From positions 16,492,001-16,556,000 of the forward strand of contig NC_065918.1 in NCBI RefSeq assembly GCF_905147045.1: a DNA stretch of 64,000 nt, given 5' to 3'. The notes beneath the pieces are model-generated. The model was not told the DNA's origin and did no database searches. It saw only the letters and a list, made by a program, of their open reading frames with translations. This stretch comes from Nymphalis io. Lineage: Eukaryota > Arthropoda > Insecta > Lepidoptera > Nymphalidae. The position numbers were made by a program, and so were the translations under genes. This document shows positions 25,365 to 35,616 of this stretch, piece after piece (the first letter of the stretch is position 1; each line of letters starts with the position of its first letter).

Positions 25365-25540
25365 TAGTTTCCGCCCATGGCTTCCCACGCGTGTGAGGGT
25401 GAGGTAATCTATATCTTTTTCTGTTCCTCTGACAACGTGTATGCAAAATTTCATACTGATCGGTTGAGAAAACGTGAAAGCATAACAAATAAACAAACCA
25501 ACAAACTCACTTTTATATTTATAATATTAGTAAGAATAAT
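25365..25540 (+). repeat. RTE-like LINE 3'-end fragment
   Basis: AGTTTCCGCCCATGGCTTCC, then CATACTGATCGGTTGAG, AAACAAACCAACAAACTCAC and ATTTATAATATTAGTAAGA form the characteristic 3' terminus of common lepidopteran RTE-like elements. A 103-codon frame across it is a by-product. Confidence 0.6.
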
Positions 25541-28369
25541 AACAAATAAACAAAGAACAGTAGCTAAGCTATTTACAAGACCTTATGTCCACCGGTTAGT
25601 ATGTGTGTGTAAAATTTTGCAAATAAATTTTCAACCAGTTCCGACCAGTTCAAGCTGGAAATTTTGCACGCCCTCTAATTGCAAGTGACGATACAATTCG
25701 GAGTACTTAATTTTTTTTCTTTTTGTTTAGCTTGAATAATAGCTTGTTTTCGAAGGTTATTTAAAAAAAATAACTTAAATAAATATGTTTTGACACAAAA
25801 GAATATTATAAATATTTAATTTAGATTAGAACAACATTCTATTATGTATATATTTCCATTTTTTCTTTTTGTATAAATCTGCACTAAGAGGAAAAATGTG
25901 AGATTTGATTCAGAAGACACATAAGAATGTAATCGACGAAATATCTAAGAATATCTATAGTTACAGTGAATGCTTCAAATGTGTGAAATGTCCAATAAAT
26001 ACATATGAAACCATTTATTAAAATCCAAGCGTTTATTTAGATTGGTAAAACTATTTTAATAAAGTTCTCATATAGTTATATGAAATGAAACAACATTGTT
26101 AATTTTATAATTAAGAATTACATTAATCCAATATCGTCTTTGTTTATTAATTTGAACAACAAAAGTGTTGAACATACAGATTCATAAAGGATCTTTTATT
26201 ATTACTATTTTAATTGGTCATAAAAAGTTAATATATGTTTTGTTGAATACAGCAAATCTTATAATACAATTATTTTGTCTGAAAATGTTATTGTAGGTAT
26301 CCGAATGTATACATATTTTACCTTGATTATATTTTTATAAAACGTTATCGCCCAATGTAAATTTAAACAAAACAACTCTAAGCGATAGTTTTGAATTTAA
26401 AACAAAATTATATGTTTAAATCGCATCGCTATGATTACTATCTAATATATTTATCTAATGAAAGCCACTCCACAGATAACCAATGCATTTTCGCATGCAT
26501 TTATAGGGTAAAAAAAACCACCATTGTTATTATGGTAATACAATAAAAAAATGATCAGATTAAATTTGATGGATCATATCGGTAAACTGATTGCAATTAC
26601 TAAGCGACTGCGGTGAAATTGTTGTTTTTTTTCATTGGCATAGAAGGCGTTAGTAAAGCATGTCGCCTACAATATAGTATATATTTTCGAATCACACACG
26701 TTATAAGGTAACATATATATGTATCCAGGTGTTGTCCGCATAAAAATATTAACCTCCCTATCTCACTACTTTTTTTTTGTTTCAATAAAAATTACAATAA
26801 TACAGTTTAAGTTATTTACGAAACGAACATAACTGGATAATACTATGTATTTAATAATTATACCTTAGTTTAGTACGCCTAATTTAGTTTAGTCGCTAAA
26901 GTATAACGCGAGAGTGTAGATATAGGTGATGCATAGCGCTGCATAGCATTAAAACCTGTGTATCTCAAACCTAACCGTTTTTTGATCCCTGCGAACGTAA
27001 AACAAAGAACCGTTATAAAATAAAAATTAATACACTGTTGATTAAACTAAGGAGATTAATTGAAGTTACAAGCCGCTTCAAGCACTATTGAAAGGCTTTT
27101 TTACACGTGAATAAACTACCAGTAGAAACCGATTTTGTTTTAATTAATTTTTAAAACTTATATCTGAACTAAAACTGGTTCATAAGCTATTATAAAATAA
27201 AATATAATTTAAGAAAAAATCCACGCCTTAAATTGATGAATGAATTTATAGTCTGTGTCACTCGGGATGATGATTCTAACGTTACCCAATCGAATGTTAA
27301 TCTGATCATTCATTTAAAAGTTATGGTGGAACAAAGAATACTTACATACATGAATACGTGTCTGATAAATTTCTAATTGGTTACTATCCGATTACTATTA
27401 TGATTGCTGAAAAGCTGATCAAAGTAAACTAATTTGAAGTTAATCTGTACGATCATTGGTCGATGGTAGATGATGACGCAATAAGCGACCAATGAGCGAA
27501 AAGTATTCTGACTGACTTTGATATCATAAACTGGTAATCAATAAGACGTGCTTGATTAAGAGACTATTTGAATTTTTTTTTATGACGAAATAAAAAAAAA
27601 TTGTATCGCGTCTAAAAATATCGAAAGCTAAGAATAATAGTAAGCCAATTACAACCGAACCTCTTTGTTTATTGCCTCTCTAGATATGTTTAATTTATAT
27701 GTAAAGACAATAATTTAACAAGCATGTGGACATTGCTCGTTATGCGTAATCATGGAGCGCTGTACCTACCGCATTATTATCACACTCTGTTATTGTTAAA
27801 TTAATTAATGTCCTATATATGTATACTGGACATCTTTATCACTCTAGAGGTCAAATGCGAGTTAAACAGAAAAATAATTTGCCACAGATAATGTAACAGC
27901 GTTGCTTCTTGTTTTCGTTAATCGGAACACACAGATTGTTTAATATTTTATTTTTATAATCAATTATTATTAATGCGAGTGACTTTTCGTCTTGCGTATC
28001 TTTTTTAAAGTTTTGTTTTTTTTTTAATACATTTTTGTCGATAACTTAATCTGCAAATTTACCTCAATCATAACTAAACTGTTAAGCATTTGAAATAGCT
28101 GTTATTATACATAATACGTTCAATTGTTTACGTTTTCTAAATTTAATAATAAAACGTGTACGCTAAAAGCTACAATCAAGAATGTCATCTACAAAAAAAC
28201 CAACAATTGTTTAAATTATAGCATATTTACTCGTGCAACTCAGATAAACACAACACATTATTGATGAAGAAAGGGAATTTCATTTATACACGCAACACAC
28301 ACGGAAATCGTACGAAATAACAAAGAGACACCCTTAAAATAAAAACCAGTATGGGTGTTGACAGATGGT

Positions 28370-28680
28370 GGTGGGTTTACGCTTGGCTTCGCACGAAATA
28401 CGCGCCGCCCAGTCCTGATAACACGCCCTTCTTAAAAAAGTACCAACTTACTCATTGGCCCATTTACATGCGTCCGAAAATATTATACCGATTGCAGGTT
28501 CATATTACAATCCTACTATTAAGGGTATGAGAGGGCCATAAGTCGTGTGTATCATATACGGGCTACGTACTCATGCGGTGGGCCGTAACAGCGCGTCGTT
28601 GGCTCGTAATGTGATTTTGTGCGGCGCGCCCAAACCGCGATATCTACCCGACAATATTTACTACCTGTGTACTGCCTTTT
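28370..28680. promoter_or_regulatory. GC-rich island in the intron
   Basis: It contains CGCACGAAATACGCGCCGCC, GGGCCGTAACAGCGCGTCG and GTGCGGCGCGCCCAAACCGC amid AT-rich DNA, with no match to the repeats listed here. The composition suggests sequence under constraint. It is a candidate regulatory element. Confidence 0.3.
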
Positions 28681-30081
28681 AAACCTCCCCCATAACCCGA
28701 GATTGGCCTTTGCGTGAGCTCATTTCGATATTACGACGACGAATAATTAGCTTTATCGGATACCATTTTTACGAACCGTATTATTTATTGTCGCCTGAAA
28801 GGCGATGTGAGTTATTCGTTTTAGTAAACCATGTTCGGTGTTGGTTGTATTGGTTCAGTTCGTTGGAGGGATTTTTTTCCAAGTCGATGACTAAAAAATA
28901 GCATTTAGATTTTCACCATAGACGGCCTCGTAACATGATGTCTAGTCGAACAAGTAACTCGATCTTCTTTACGATCTCCGACAAACTCTTAACACGAGCC
29001 TGTCAACGACAGTTAGGACGAGTCTTTAATTTCATAGGCCGTGTGTCATCGGACTGATAAACTCGTTGGAGTGGAAAGAAAAGGTGTACGTCTATTACTT
29101 CACAAAATATCTTGTCGTGTAGTTTTATATGGGTGCCGACGATGTCAATGGTAATTTCAAATTGTAAGGGTAACCCAATATGCTGGGGCGGTTTCGTTCT
29201 GCCTACGTGAGTCGGCAATGCGGCACTTGGTACTAGAAGGTGTACAGTTACATTGAACTTGTTCGTATCTTTTTCATTTATGCTAAATGACACAATGTGT
29301 CACCATGACTTTTATCGCCAGCAGAGTTTTTAATTGCATGCGCTTTTTTCTATCTTAAAACACTTATGGGTAATTTTAGAAGTGTTGTGCATATTAAGTA
29401 TTTTTTTAATTGCTTATTAACAGAAATATACCGTACATATTTACAAATTATAATGTAAGTATCTTGATAAATGTTATGTTTGTGCTATTAGTGCATATCC
29501 CATTTATTATTTAACAACTAAACCTAGACATTTACGAAAAAAAACACTAATAGAATGTTAAATAAAAGAAAAATGAGTTATCAAAACAATTATAGATCGA
29601 CTAACTAAAGAGTTCTTTCGTGTATCCCAAAATTTTACTCATATATGAAAACAGAAATTTAATACAGATGGTTAATATTTCCGAAAAATAAATCTTACAT
29701 TTAATACGTACTGTTTTATTACAATATGCATTGGATATATAAATTCCTTTTAACTCAATATAAGTATTCGCTGGATGTCGCTCCAACGATATTATTTATA
29801 CAACCTACAATTCAACACATCAAACTAAAATAACATAATATAAATTCTGAATAAACTTCATGGAACATAAATAAACTACTGAAACGAAGCTTCGAAAGAT
29901 TGTTGGAAAATTTTAGTTATTAAATAATAAGAGGAACGAAAAGTTTTCTATAAACTTTGAATTTAAATAATAATATTGAATAAATAAATGTATATTGAAT
30001 AGACGTCGAGGTAAACATGAATCGAACTTCAATTATACAGTACTTTTAATATAAAAGTGAAGATATATATATAACAATGTG

Positions 30082-30310
30082 CTAGTATAAAGGACCTTTT
30101 GTTTGATCATCGCGCATAAGCTACTGAAACGATTTTGGTGAAACTTTTTGTGCTTGAGTATATTTTATCTAGCTTCGATACTACATAATACGGAATACGT
30201 CACAAACTAAACTCGGTAAGGCTTTAAAGAAGTAATCAAAACGTGTGGTTATTTTAAATTTGAAGAAAGCGGACCTTTGTCCTGACGTAGGATATTTATG
30301 AACTGAAAAT
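30082..30310 (+). repeat. Possible degraded RTE-like fragment
   Basis: AAGCTACTGAAACGATTTTG followed by GTGAAACTTTTTGTGCTTGA resembles the internal text of lepidopteran RTE-like 3' repeats. Weakly supported. Confidence 0.25.
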
Positions 30311-30336
30311 TATATATAGATTGAGGTTTCGATTGG

Positions 30337-30410
30337 CCAATGTCTATAGTGGTTACCACTTACCATCAGGTGGCCCTCCTACGCGGCCACCAAACTATAT
30401 TATAAAAAAT
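30337..30410 (+). repeat. Family B 3'-end fragment
   Basis: Only the tail remains: CCAATGTCTATAGTGGTTAC, CCACTTACCATCAGGTGG and an A-rich end. This is a 5'-truncated copy. Confidence 0.75.
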
Positions 30411-31029
30411 ATGCATTTAAGTAGCACAGAATCATTTTAATTTGTTTTCGCATAAGCAATGCGTCCGAATATAAGAACGACATTGACTTTCATCAGACTA
30501 CGTTACCAATAAAATAAACAATATTAAAACAATTGCTTTCTTTTTTTCAAACATTGATACAGAAATTCACATTGAACTTGAAATTTGTCAAAATTAAATC
30601 TTATAACAGTGAAATTCAGTTCAAATTACATTATCTTCACATCAATACGAGCTTGTGTTACAGTGGAGCCTCGAGGCTGAATTCTACCACTTGCATCTTA
30701 CGACTCAAGTTATGTGATACATTTCGTGAACTACGACTTTAATCATATTAAAATAAAGTTGAAAGTCGTTTGACATCTTGTATTTATTATTATAATTTGT
30801 ATAAAACTACATTTATGTGGTCACTGCAAATGGAGGCACATTTCTTGGCAATTCCACTTATTTGCCGTTATAAAAGTGTCCAATACAGTATATCTAATCT
30901 CATATTATATTCATATATGTATATAATACTATTCTGTACTTGTGTATGTCAGTGAACTTCTTCTATGTAGCTTGAATGATTTTGATGAAACATTTTGTAA
31001 GCCCTGGATGGTTTAGATTTGACCAGGTA

Positions 31030-31242
31030 GATGGTACAGTTGCAGGACGATCGTATTAATAATGTCCTCCAGACCGATTTCGGCCACGGCGGTCAATCTC
31101 AATAGTGATTAGCCAACTACCACAGGTGCACTCTCTATTCCCTACCATTCATAATCCGATGGGACGGCAATCCGACACGACCGGAAAGAGTTCAGGCGCA
31201 GGACCAACGGCTTTACGTGCTTTCCGAGGCACGAACAATGAT
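31030..31242 (-). repeat. Family D SINE-like element, 5' head missing
   Basis: Plus-strand text includes GATTTCGGCCACGGCGGTCA, GGTGCACTCTCTATTCCC, ATAATCCGATGGGACGGCAA, AGGCGCAGGACCAACGGC and TTTACGTGCTTTCCGAGGCA. It is the best-preserved family D body in the window. It ends before the tRNA-like region, which is present in the copy at 59868-60147. Confidence 0.75.
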
Positions 31243-31417
31243 GAAAATATAGTTAGCAGCTTAGTTATACCCAATTTAATTTTTCGTTGCCATATTTACT
31301 TATCGATTTGAAACTTAGATGATAATATCTTGGTATTATCAAAATAAGCTAATCATTGAGTCAGGGGATAGAAGTATGACCCTCGAATATGAACTCATTA
31401 ATTTTTTAAACCCGCAC

Positions 31418-31535
31418 CCGTAACACCAACCCGCATTGGAGCAGCGTGGTGGAATAAGCTCCAAACCTTCTCATCAAAAAGGGAGAGGAGGCCTGGAGCT
31501 GTTAGACATTCACAGGCTATTACGATGAAAAAATT
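31418..31535 (+). repeat. Family A SINE 3' fragment
   Basis: CCAACCCGCATTGGAGCAGC, GTGGTGGAATAAGCTCCAAA, AGGGAGAGGAGGCCT and CACAGGCTATTACGATG match the 3' third of family A. The head and middle are absent. Confidence 0.85.
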
Positions 31536-33019
31536 GTTTTAACAAGTCCTATGCATCATATAGACAGATACGTTTTTAGTTTCTTAAACCCTTAATAGTA
31601 CTATTCCTAAAAATTACTTTAAGCTATTTCTAATTTAAGGTTGTTTAACAACTTGCGCTATTTCTTAGTACTGTTAGCATATAATGTTTTATTCTTTGAT
31701 AAAAAACAAAATGCTAAAGGTGATAAAACAAATAAAGTTCACGGTTCGCAGCGCATTGGTGGTACAGTGTTCTATCACAGTCTAGAAATAAACCCAACAA
31801 CTTAACTTGACATAAAAACTGGTCGTTTTGAAATACATAACAAAAAACTTAGTTGACAGTTATTACAAATGTAATGTAAACGAAAGCAAATTTTCAAATA
31901 TTTTTATGTTTATTTCAAATTTAGATTTTGTATAAATTTATTAATTCGTTTTTTTTTTTTACAATTTCGACTCTTTATCGATATGTAAATGTGAAAGCAG
32001 GCTCATGCATTATATATCTTTATTGCCTACATGTAATAATTAAAAAAAAATTACTATAGCCACCTAGACCTTCAAGAATTCGTTTATTGGCGGGAAAGTA
32101 ACCAAAGCGAAGTCATTCATCCAGCCAGACAAATTCTTAAAGATTAAAACGAAAGCAAAAATTATGATAACCTCTCGGGCGATTTTAGTCATGCTTAGCG
32201 AACAAACTGCGCGGGAGATTTTATGGTGAACTAATATTTTTTTACACGAGTGCCCTAAAAAGGAGTGTAATGTTTTTAGGGCTCAAGGAACCATGGCCAT
32301 GGATGTACCTGAGTTTCTTCATGCAACTATAACTTTTAAAAGCCATTTAGTAGTAAAACTATTAAATGTGCTTGTAGTTTTCAAGAATTCCATTTCAGAA
32401 AATTCAATATTTTAAAGCTCCGAACCTAGATTCAAATCCGATTACCGCATGATGTAGCTGTACAAATTTACTACTAGACTGAAGAGGTCTAAATACTTAA
32501 AAAAATATATAAACAGTAATCGCTATTTCTATGAGTAACTGAAAAAAATACATTTTGATCACTAGTAAACACACTTCCAATTCACGACAGCCTAATTATA
32601 TTTCTCGTATAAAATCTTGATACTCTAGCGTGTTCAATTAAAATTCATAACTTCTTTGTTATTAATTCTCTCTTACATAAAGAAGTCTCGCGGAAAATAT
32701 AAAATGGTTTCTGTTTAACACTTCATTTTACTAAAAAATACAAAGTAATTCCACACTTTTTGTACTATAAAAGTTCTTATAAACACTTTTTTCATGGTAT
32801 AACATTGTCTTTGTTGGAATTAATCTAGTATGATAGGAAAATGTAAAAAAATTAATGTTTCAACACGCAATTGATAACAGAACTGTTCTTTTTTCAAATT
32901 GATTGACGTATGAACTTTTCAAAATGTAAATCTTATTGATAATTATAAAATTGATCGTTCTTGCAACTACCAAAAGTAATTACTAAGATATTTGCAAAAT
33001 AAGTTTGACGATAAACTTA

Positions 33020-34400
33020 CTTCATTTAAACAAGGATAACAAGGCAAGCCAACTGTTAAATTCTTAACTTTGGCTTCAACTTCGTCCCCCACAATCGATC
33101 CGTGCACGTGTACAAAGATCATTGAAACTGTAGCGCGTTGATTTCGCAATAACAGCGATAGGTGAGTATGATATTTTTATGTTTATCTCACTTTTATGAC
33201 TTCAAGTAGGAAGCGAGAGGTGGCGAGCTACATAGACGTTTAATTGAAGGCATAGGGGCGAGGGTGAAACACCCTCTGAAGGCGAAATAATAAAAAAATG
33301 AAGCCGAGCCATCCCCGCGAGCGCGGATGCCATGAAAGTGGCACGCCGTGGATAAATGAAGGTTTTTTTGTTTGCGGAATACGCCTAAGCTCCGTCGCTC
33401 CACTTTCGTATTGTCGTTTCAATTCTGTAAATGTTAGTTCATTCACAGCCCGTGAGTCATTAAGTGTGGCTCGAGCGTTGTTTTTATCCACAAATCATCG
33501 TATAGCACCCGCCTTTTTAATTACCATTAACGTTAAAACGTCTGTCGCGGTTCGATGGCTGAGGCTTATTAAATCCGGCCACTTGATAATGGAACGCCAA
33601 CGAAAAAGATATACCATTCCATATTTATTTACGAGTATCTCATCCGATGGAGGGCGAGAATTAAGTCAACAACAAACTTAACAAAAGAGGCCGAGTTCAT
33701 TTCGTCGTATCGGGTTTTGGAAATACGTCGTTATGTCTAACCGGCAGAGAACATAGTCGCGTGCAATGTTTCGAGGCGAGGGGCGCAGCCTGTCACTTCT
33801 GCGATTTAAGTGACAGTTTTATTAATTTCCCATAGTACTCATCCCTATTTTCCACCCTTCTCGGCTACAAACAATGCTGCATTGGCGGCATATGGACGGC
33901 AGTGTTTGCGCTAGTCTTCACCGTGTAATATAAAATTCAAACGAACCGTGGAATAATGTCTTAAACCATTAATCGCTTTGTTAATTAACTTCTTATTTAT
34001 GAAGCGTTATATTATATTAAATCATTGCGATTAAGACATTCAATGGTAAGGGAAAGGTAAAAAAATTACATTCAGATTTTTCTTTTCATTCGTTTTCACC
34101 AAAATAATTGCTCAAAAAGTATAATCTAACCAATTTCCTTCGTCGTATACATTAATCTTAATAGAATAATGATACGGGTTCTGCATCGTAATAAAGATAG
34201 TAGTCGGTATATGGGTGCGTGGTCTGCGAGCGAATGCGTACGGGACTAAGAGATAAGCTACAGCTTAACGCCAGGACAGCAGCCGATGGCTTATCTCGAT
34301 TTCAATTATCATGGCGCTTTCATTGGCCCGCCGGTGGGAGGGCGAGGCGTGCGGAGGGCGGTCACGACCCAAGTTATCTCAAATCTCTTCCAAATCGGAC
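33020..34400. promoter_or_regulatory. GC-richer block just upstream of the homeodomain exon
   Basis: Several sub-islands (about 33060-33150, 33220-33480, 33690-33930 and 34210-34400) are richer in GC than the rest of the intron and free of recognised repeats. One holds CGGTGGGAGGGCGAGGCGTG at about 34332. Open frames on both strands (33194-33681, 34219-34461) show no recognisable protein features. The position within 1.6 kb of a key exon, and the composition, suggest regulatory or otherwise constrained sequence. Confidence 0.3.
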
Positions 34401-34662
34401 TACACCATTTACGCTTGTGCCCACCTTAAAGTTTAGTTACGCTGCGTCGTCTAGATGCTAAATAATTGTTGTTTGACGATCACGTAATGTTAACGAACGT
34501 GCTTCCATTTAGTTAAAAGATCGACAAATATCTTTTGTTATAAATCTGTGCATGTTATTTTTTAATTTGAAATAAACCATTTTTCTTGTTTAGTCGTGTT
34601 TATTATATTTATAAAAACGAATTTTAACTTACTTAATTACTAATGAAATCGTTTGTCAGCAG

Positions 34663-34961
34663 ATATGGAATGGATTTGAATGGCGCAAGGAGAAAAAATG
34701 CTACCCGAGAAACTACAAGCACGCTCAAAGCATGGCTTAATGAACACAAGAAAAACCCGTACCCGACTAAGGGTGAGAAGATAATGCTAGCTATTATCAC
34801 GAAAATGACTCTTACTCAAGTGTCCACATGGTTCGCTAACGCGCGCCGACGTCTCAAGAAAGAAAACAAGATGACCTGGGAGCCGAGGAACAGGGTTGAT
34901 GATGATGACAATAACAATGACGACGATGATCACAAAAGTAATGATGGAAAAGATGCTTTGG
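34663..34961 (+). CDS. mirr: Iroquois homeobox protein (mirror-like), homeodomain exon
   Basis: This exon encodes the DNA-binding part of a nuclear TALE-class transcription factor. After GYGMDLNG comes the 63-residue homeodomain starting at ARRKNATRETT (about 34685). It has the three-residue loop extension of TALE proteins (NPYP, in KKNPYPTKGEK) and recognition helix STWFANARRRLKKENK, with Ala at position 50 and Asn at 51, as in Iroquois proteins. The sequence then reads MTWEPRNRVDDDD and a very acidic Asp/Asn/Lys stretch. In my knowledge of the family, the RETTST and WEPRNRV wording fits mirror better than ara/caup, which read RESTAT and WEPKN. The acceptor is CAG at 34660-34662 and the donor is GTAGGT from 34962. 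An upstream in-frame ATG at 34643 lies in intron sequence and is not a real start. Iroquois proteins pattern the eye, wing and body wall and usually bind DNA as dimers. Confidence 0.96.
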
Positions 34962-35104
34962 GTAGGTTCAACCTTTAGTTAAATATAGTTAGGCTTACAC
35001 ATGTTTTATTATATTTGCTTAATCCAAAATTTAAGAGAAATAGCAAATTGTATTTTAAGATATTTTTTGTACTTCAATGTTTTTAATTAAAAATATTTTT
35101 ATAG
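34962..35104 (+). other. 143-bp intron of the mirror-like gene
   Basis: GTAGGT opens the intron and TATAG closes it. Removing it joins a single g (34961) to at (35105-35106) as an Asp codon and keeps the frame. The interior is AT-rich. Confidence 0.9.
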
Positions 35105-35616
35105 ATGGAAAAGACTCTGGCACAGGATCTAGTGAAGACGGTGATAGACCCCAGCAAAGGCTAGATCTATTGGGACAACGAACAGAATCGGAATGGTCAG
35201 AATCACGTGCAGATAGCGGACCAGAGTCGCCTGAGCCATACGAAAGGCCTATTCACCCAGCATACCAGCATTTACCATCTCGCGCAGCACCTGGAAGTAC
35301 ACCAGCATCAGCCAAGCCCAGAATATGGTCGCTCGCTGACATGGCCAGCAAAGATGGGGAAGCGCCAGCACCGCCATCGGCGGCATCTGCTTTTTACCAG
35401 TCTGCAGCAGCAGCGGCAGCGGCTCGGCTTGCACATCCCTACAGCCGACCAGAACTATACCGAGGCCTCTATCCGCCAACTCATCCCGCTGACGCACTGC
35501 TGGAGTACTCACGCTCTCTCGCTCTCGCTGCCCCCGCGCCTGCTCCCCCTGCTCCCTCCCCGTCCTCGTCCTCGACCTCGTCGCTTGCTGAGCCACCACC
35601 TCCATCCCGCGCCTGA
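35105..35616 (+). CDS. mirr: Iroquois homeobox protein (mirror-like), terminal exon with IRO box and stop
   Basis: Joined to the homeodomain exon through a split Asp codon, this exon reads DGKDSGTGSSEDGD, then LLGQRTESEWSESRADSGPE, and continues for 169 residues to TGA at 35614-35616. The IRO box, the motif diagnostic of the family, is KPRIWSLADMA at 35314-35346. Downstream are seven consecutive Ala codons (from about 35403), HPYSRPELYRGLYPP, and a low-complexity tail of Ala-Pro, Ser and Pro runs ending in PPPPSRA. The acceptor is TATAG at 35100-35104. The exon is much richer in GC than its surroundings, so long spurious frames occur in other frames and on the opposite strand. The C-terminus after the IRO box looks short compared with what I know of Drosophila mirror; a downstream alternative exon cannot be excluded, but no obvious donor was seen. 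The CDS call is secure and the exact terminus probable. Confidence 0.93.

Larger units (their letters stand above)
1900..34662 (+). other. 32.8-kb intron of the mirror-like gene
   Basis: The intron runs from GTAAGT at 1900 to CAG at 34660-34662. It holds no recognisable host coding exon on either strand. Its content is AT-rich unique sequence, copies of at least four repeat families, two TA microsatellites and a few GC-rich islands without recognisable repeats. Long introns with cis-regulatory content are usual for Iroquois genes. Stretches not covered by other entries (for example 2700-4600, 8400-10180, 15000-17180, 25700-28370 and 31540-33000) show nothing I can identify beyond AT-rich DNA and short A/T runs. 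Confidence 0.85.

Noticed and set aside
25377..25688. 103-codon frame
   Set aside because: It starts inside an RTE-like 3' fragment and runs through its ACAAAC repeats. Not a gene.
29003..29293. 96-codon minus-strand frame
   Set aside because: It looks superficially protein-like, but no motif, homologue or splice context could be recognised.
33298..33681. 127-codon frame and overlapping minus-strand frames
   Set aside because: Frames are open on both strands in a GC-richer block, with no domain and no clear splice sites. Kept only as a candidate non-coding element.
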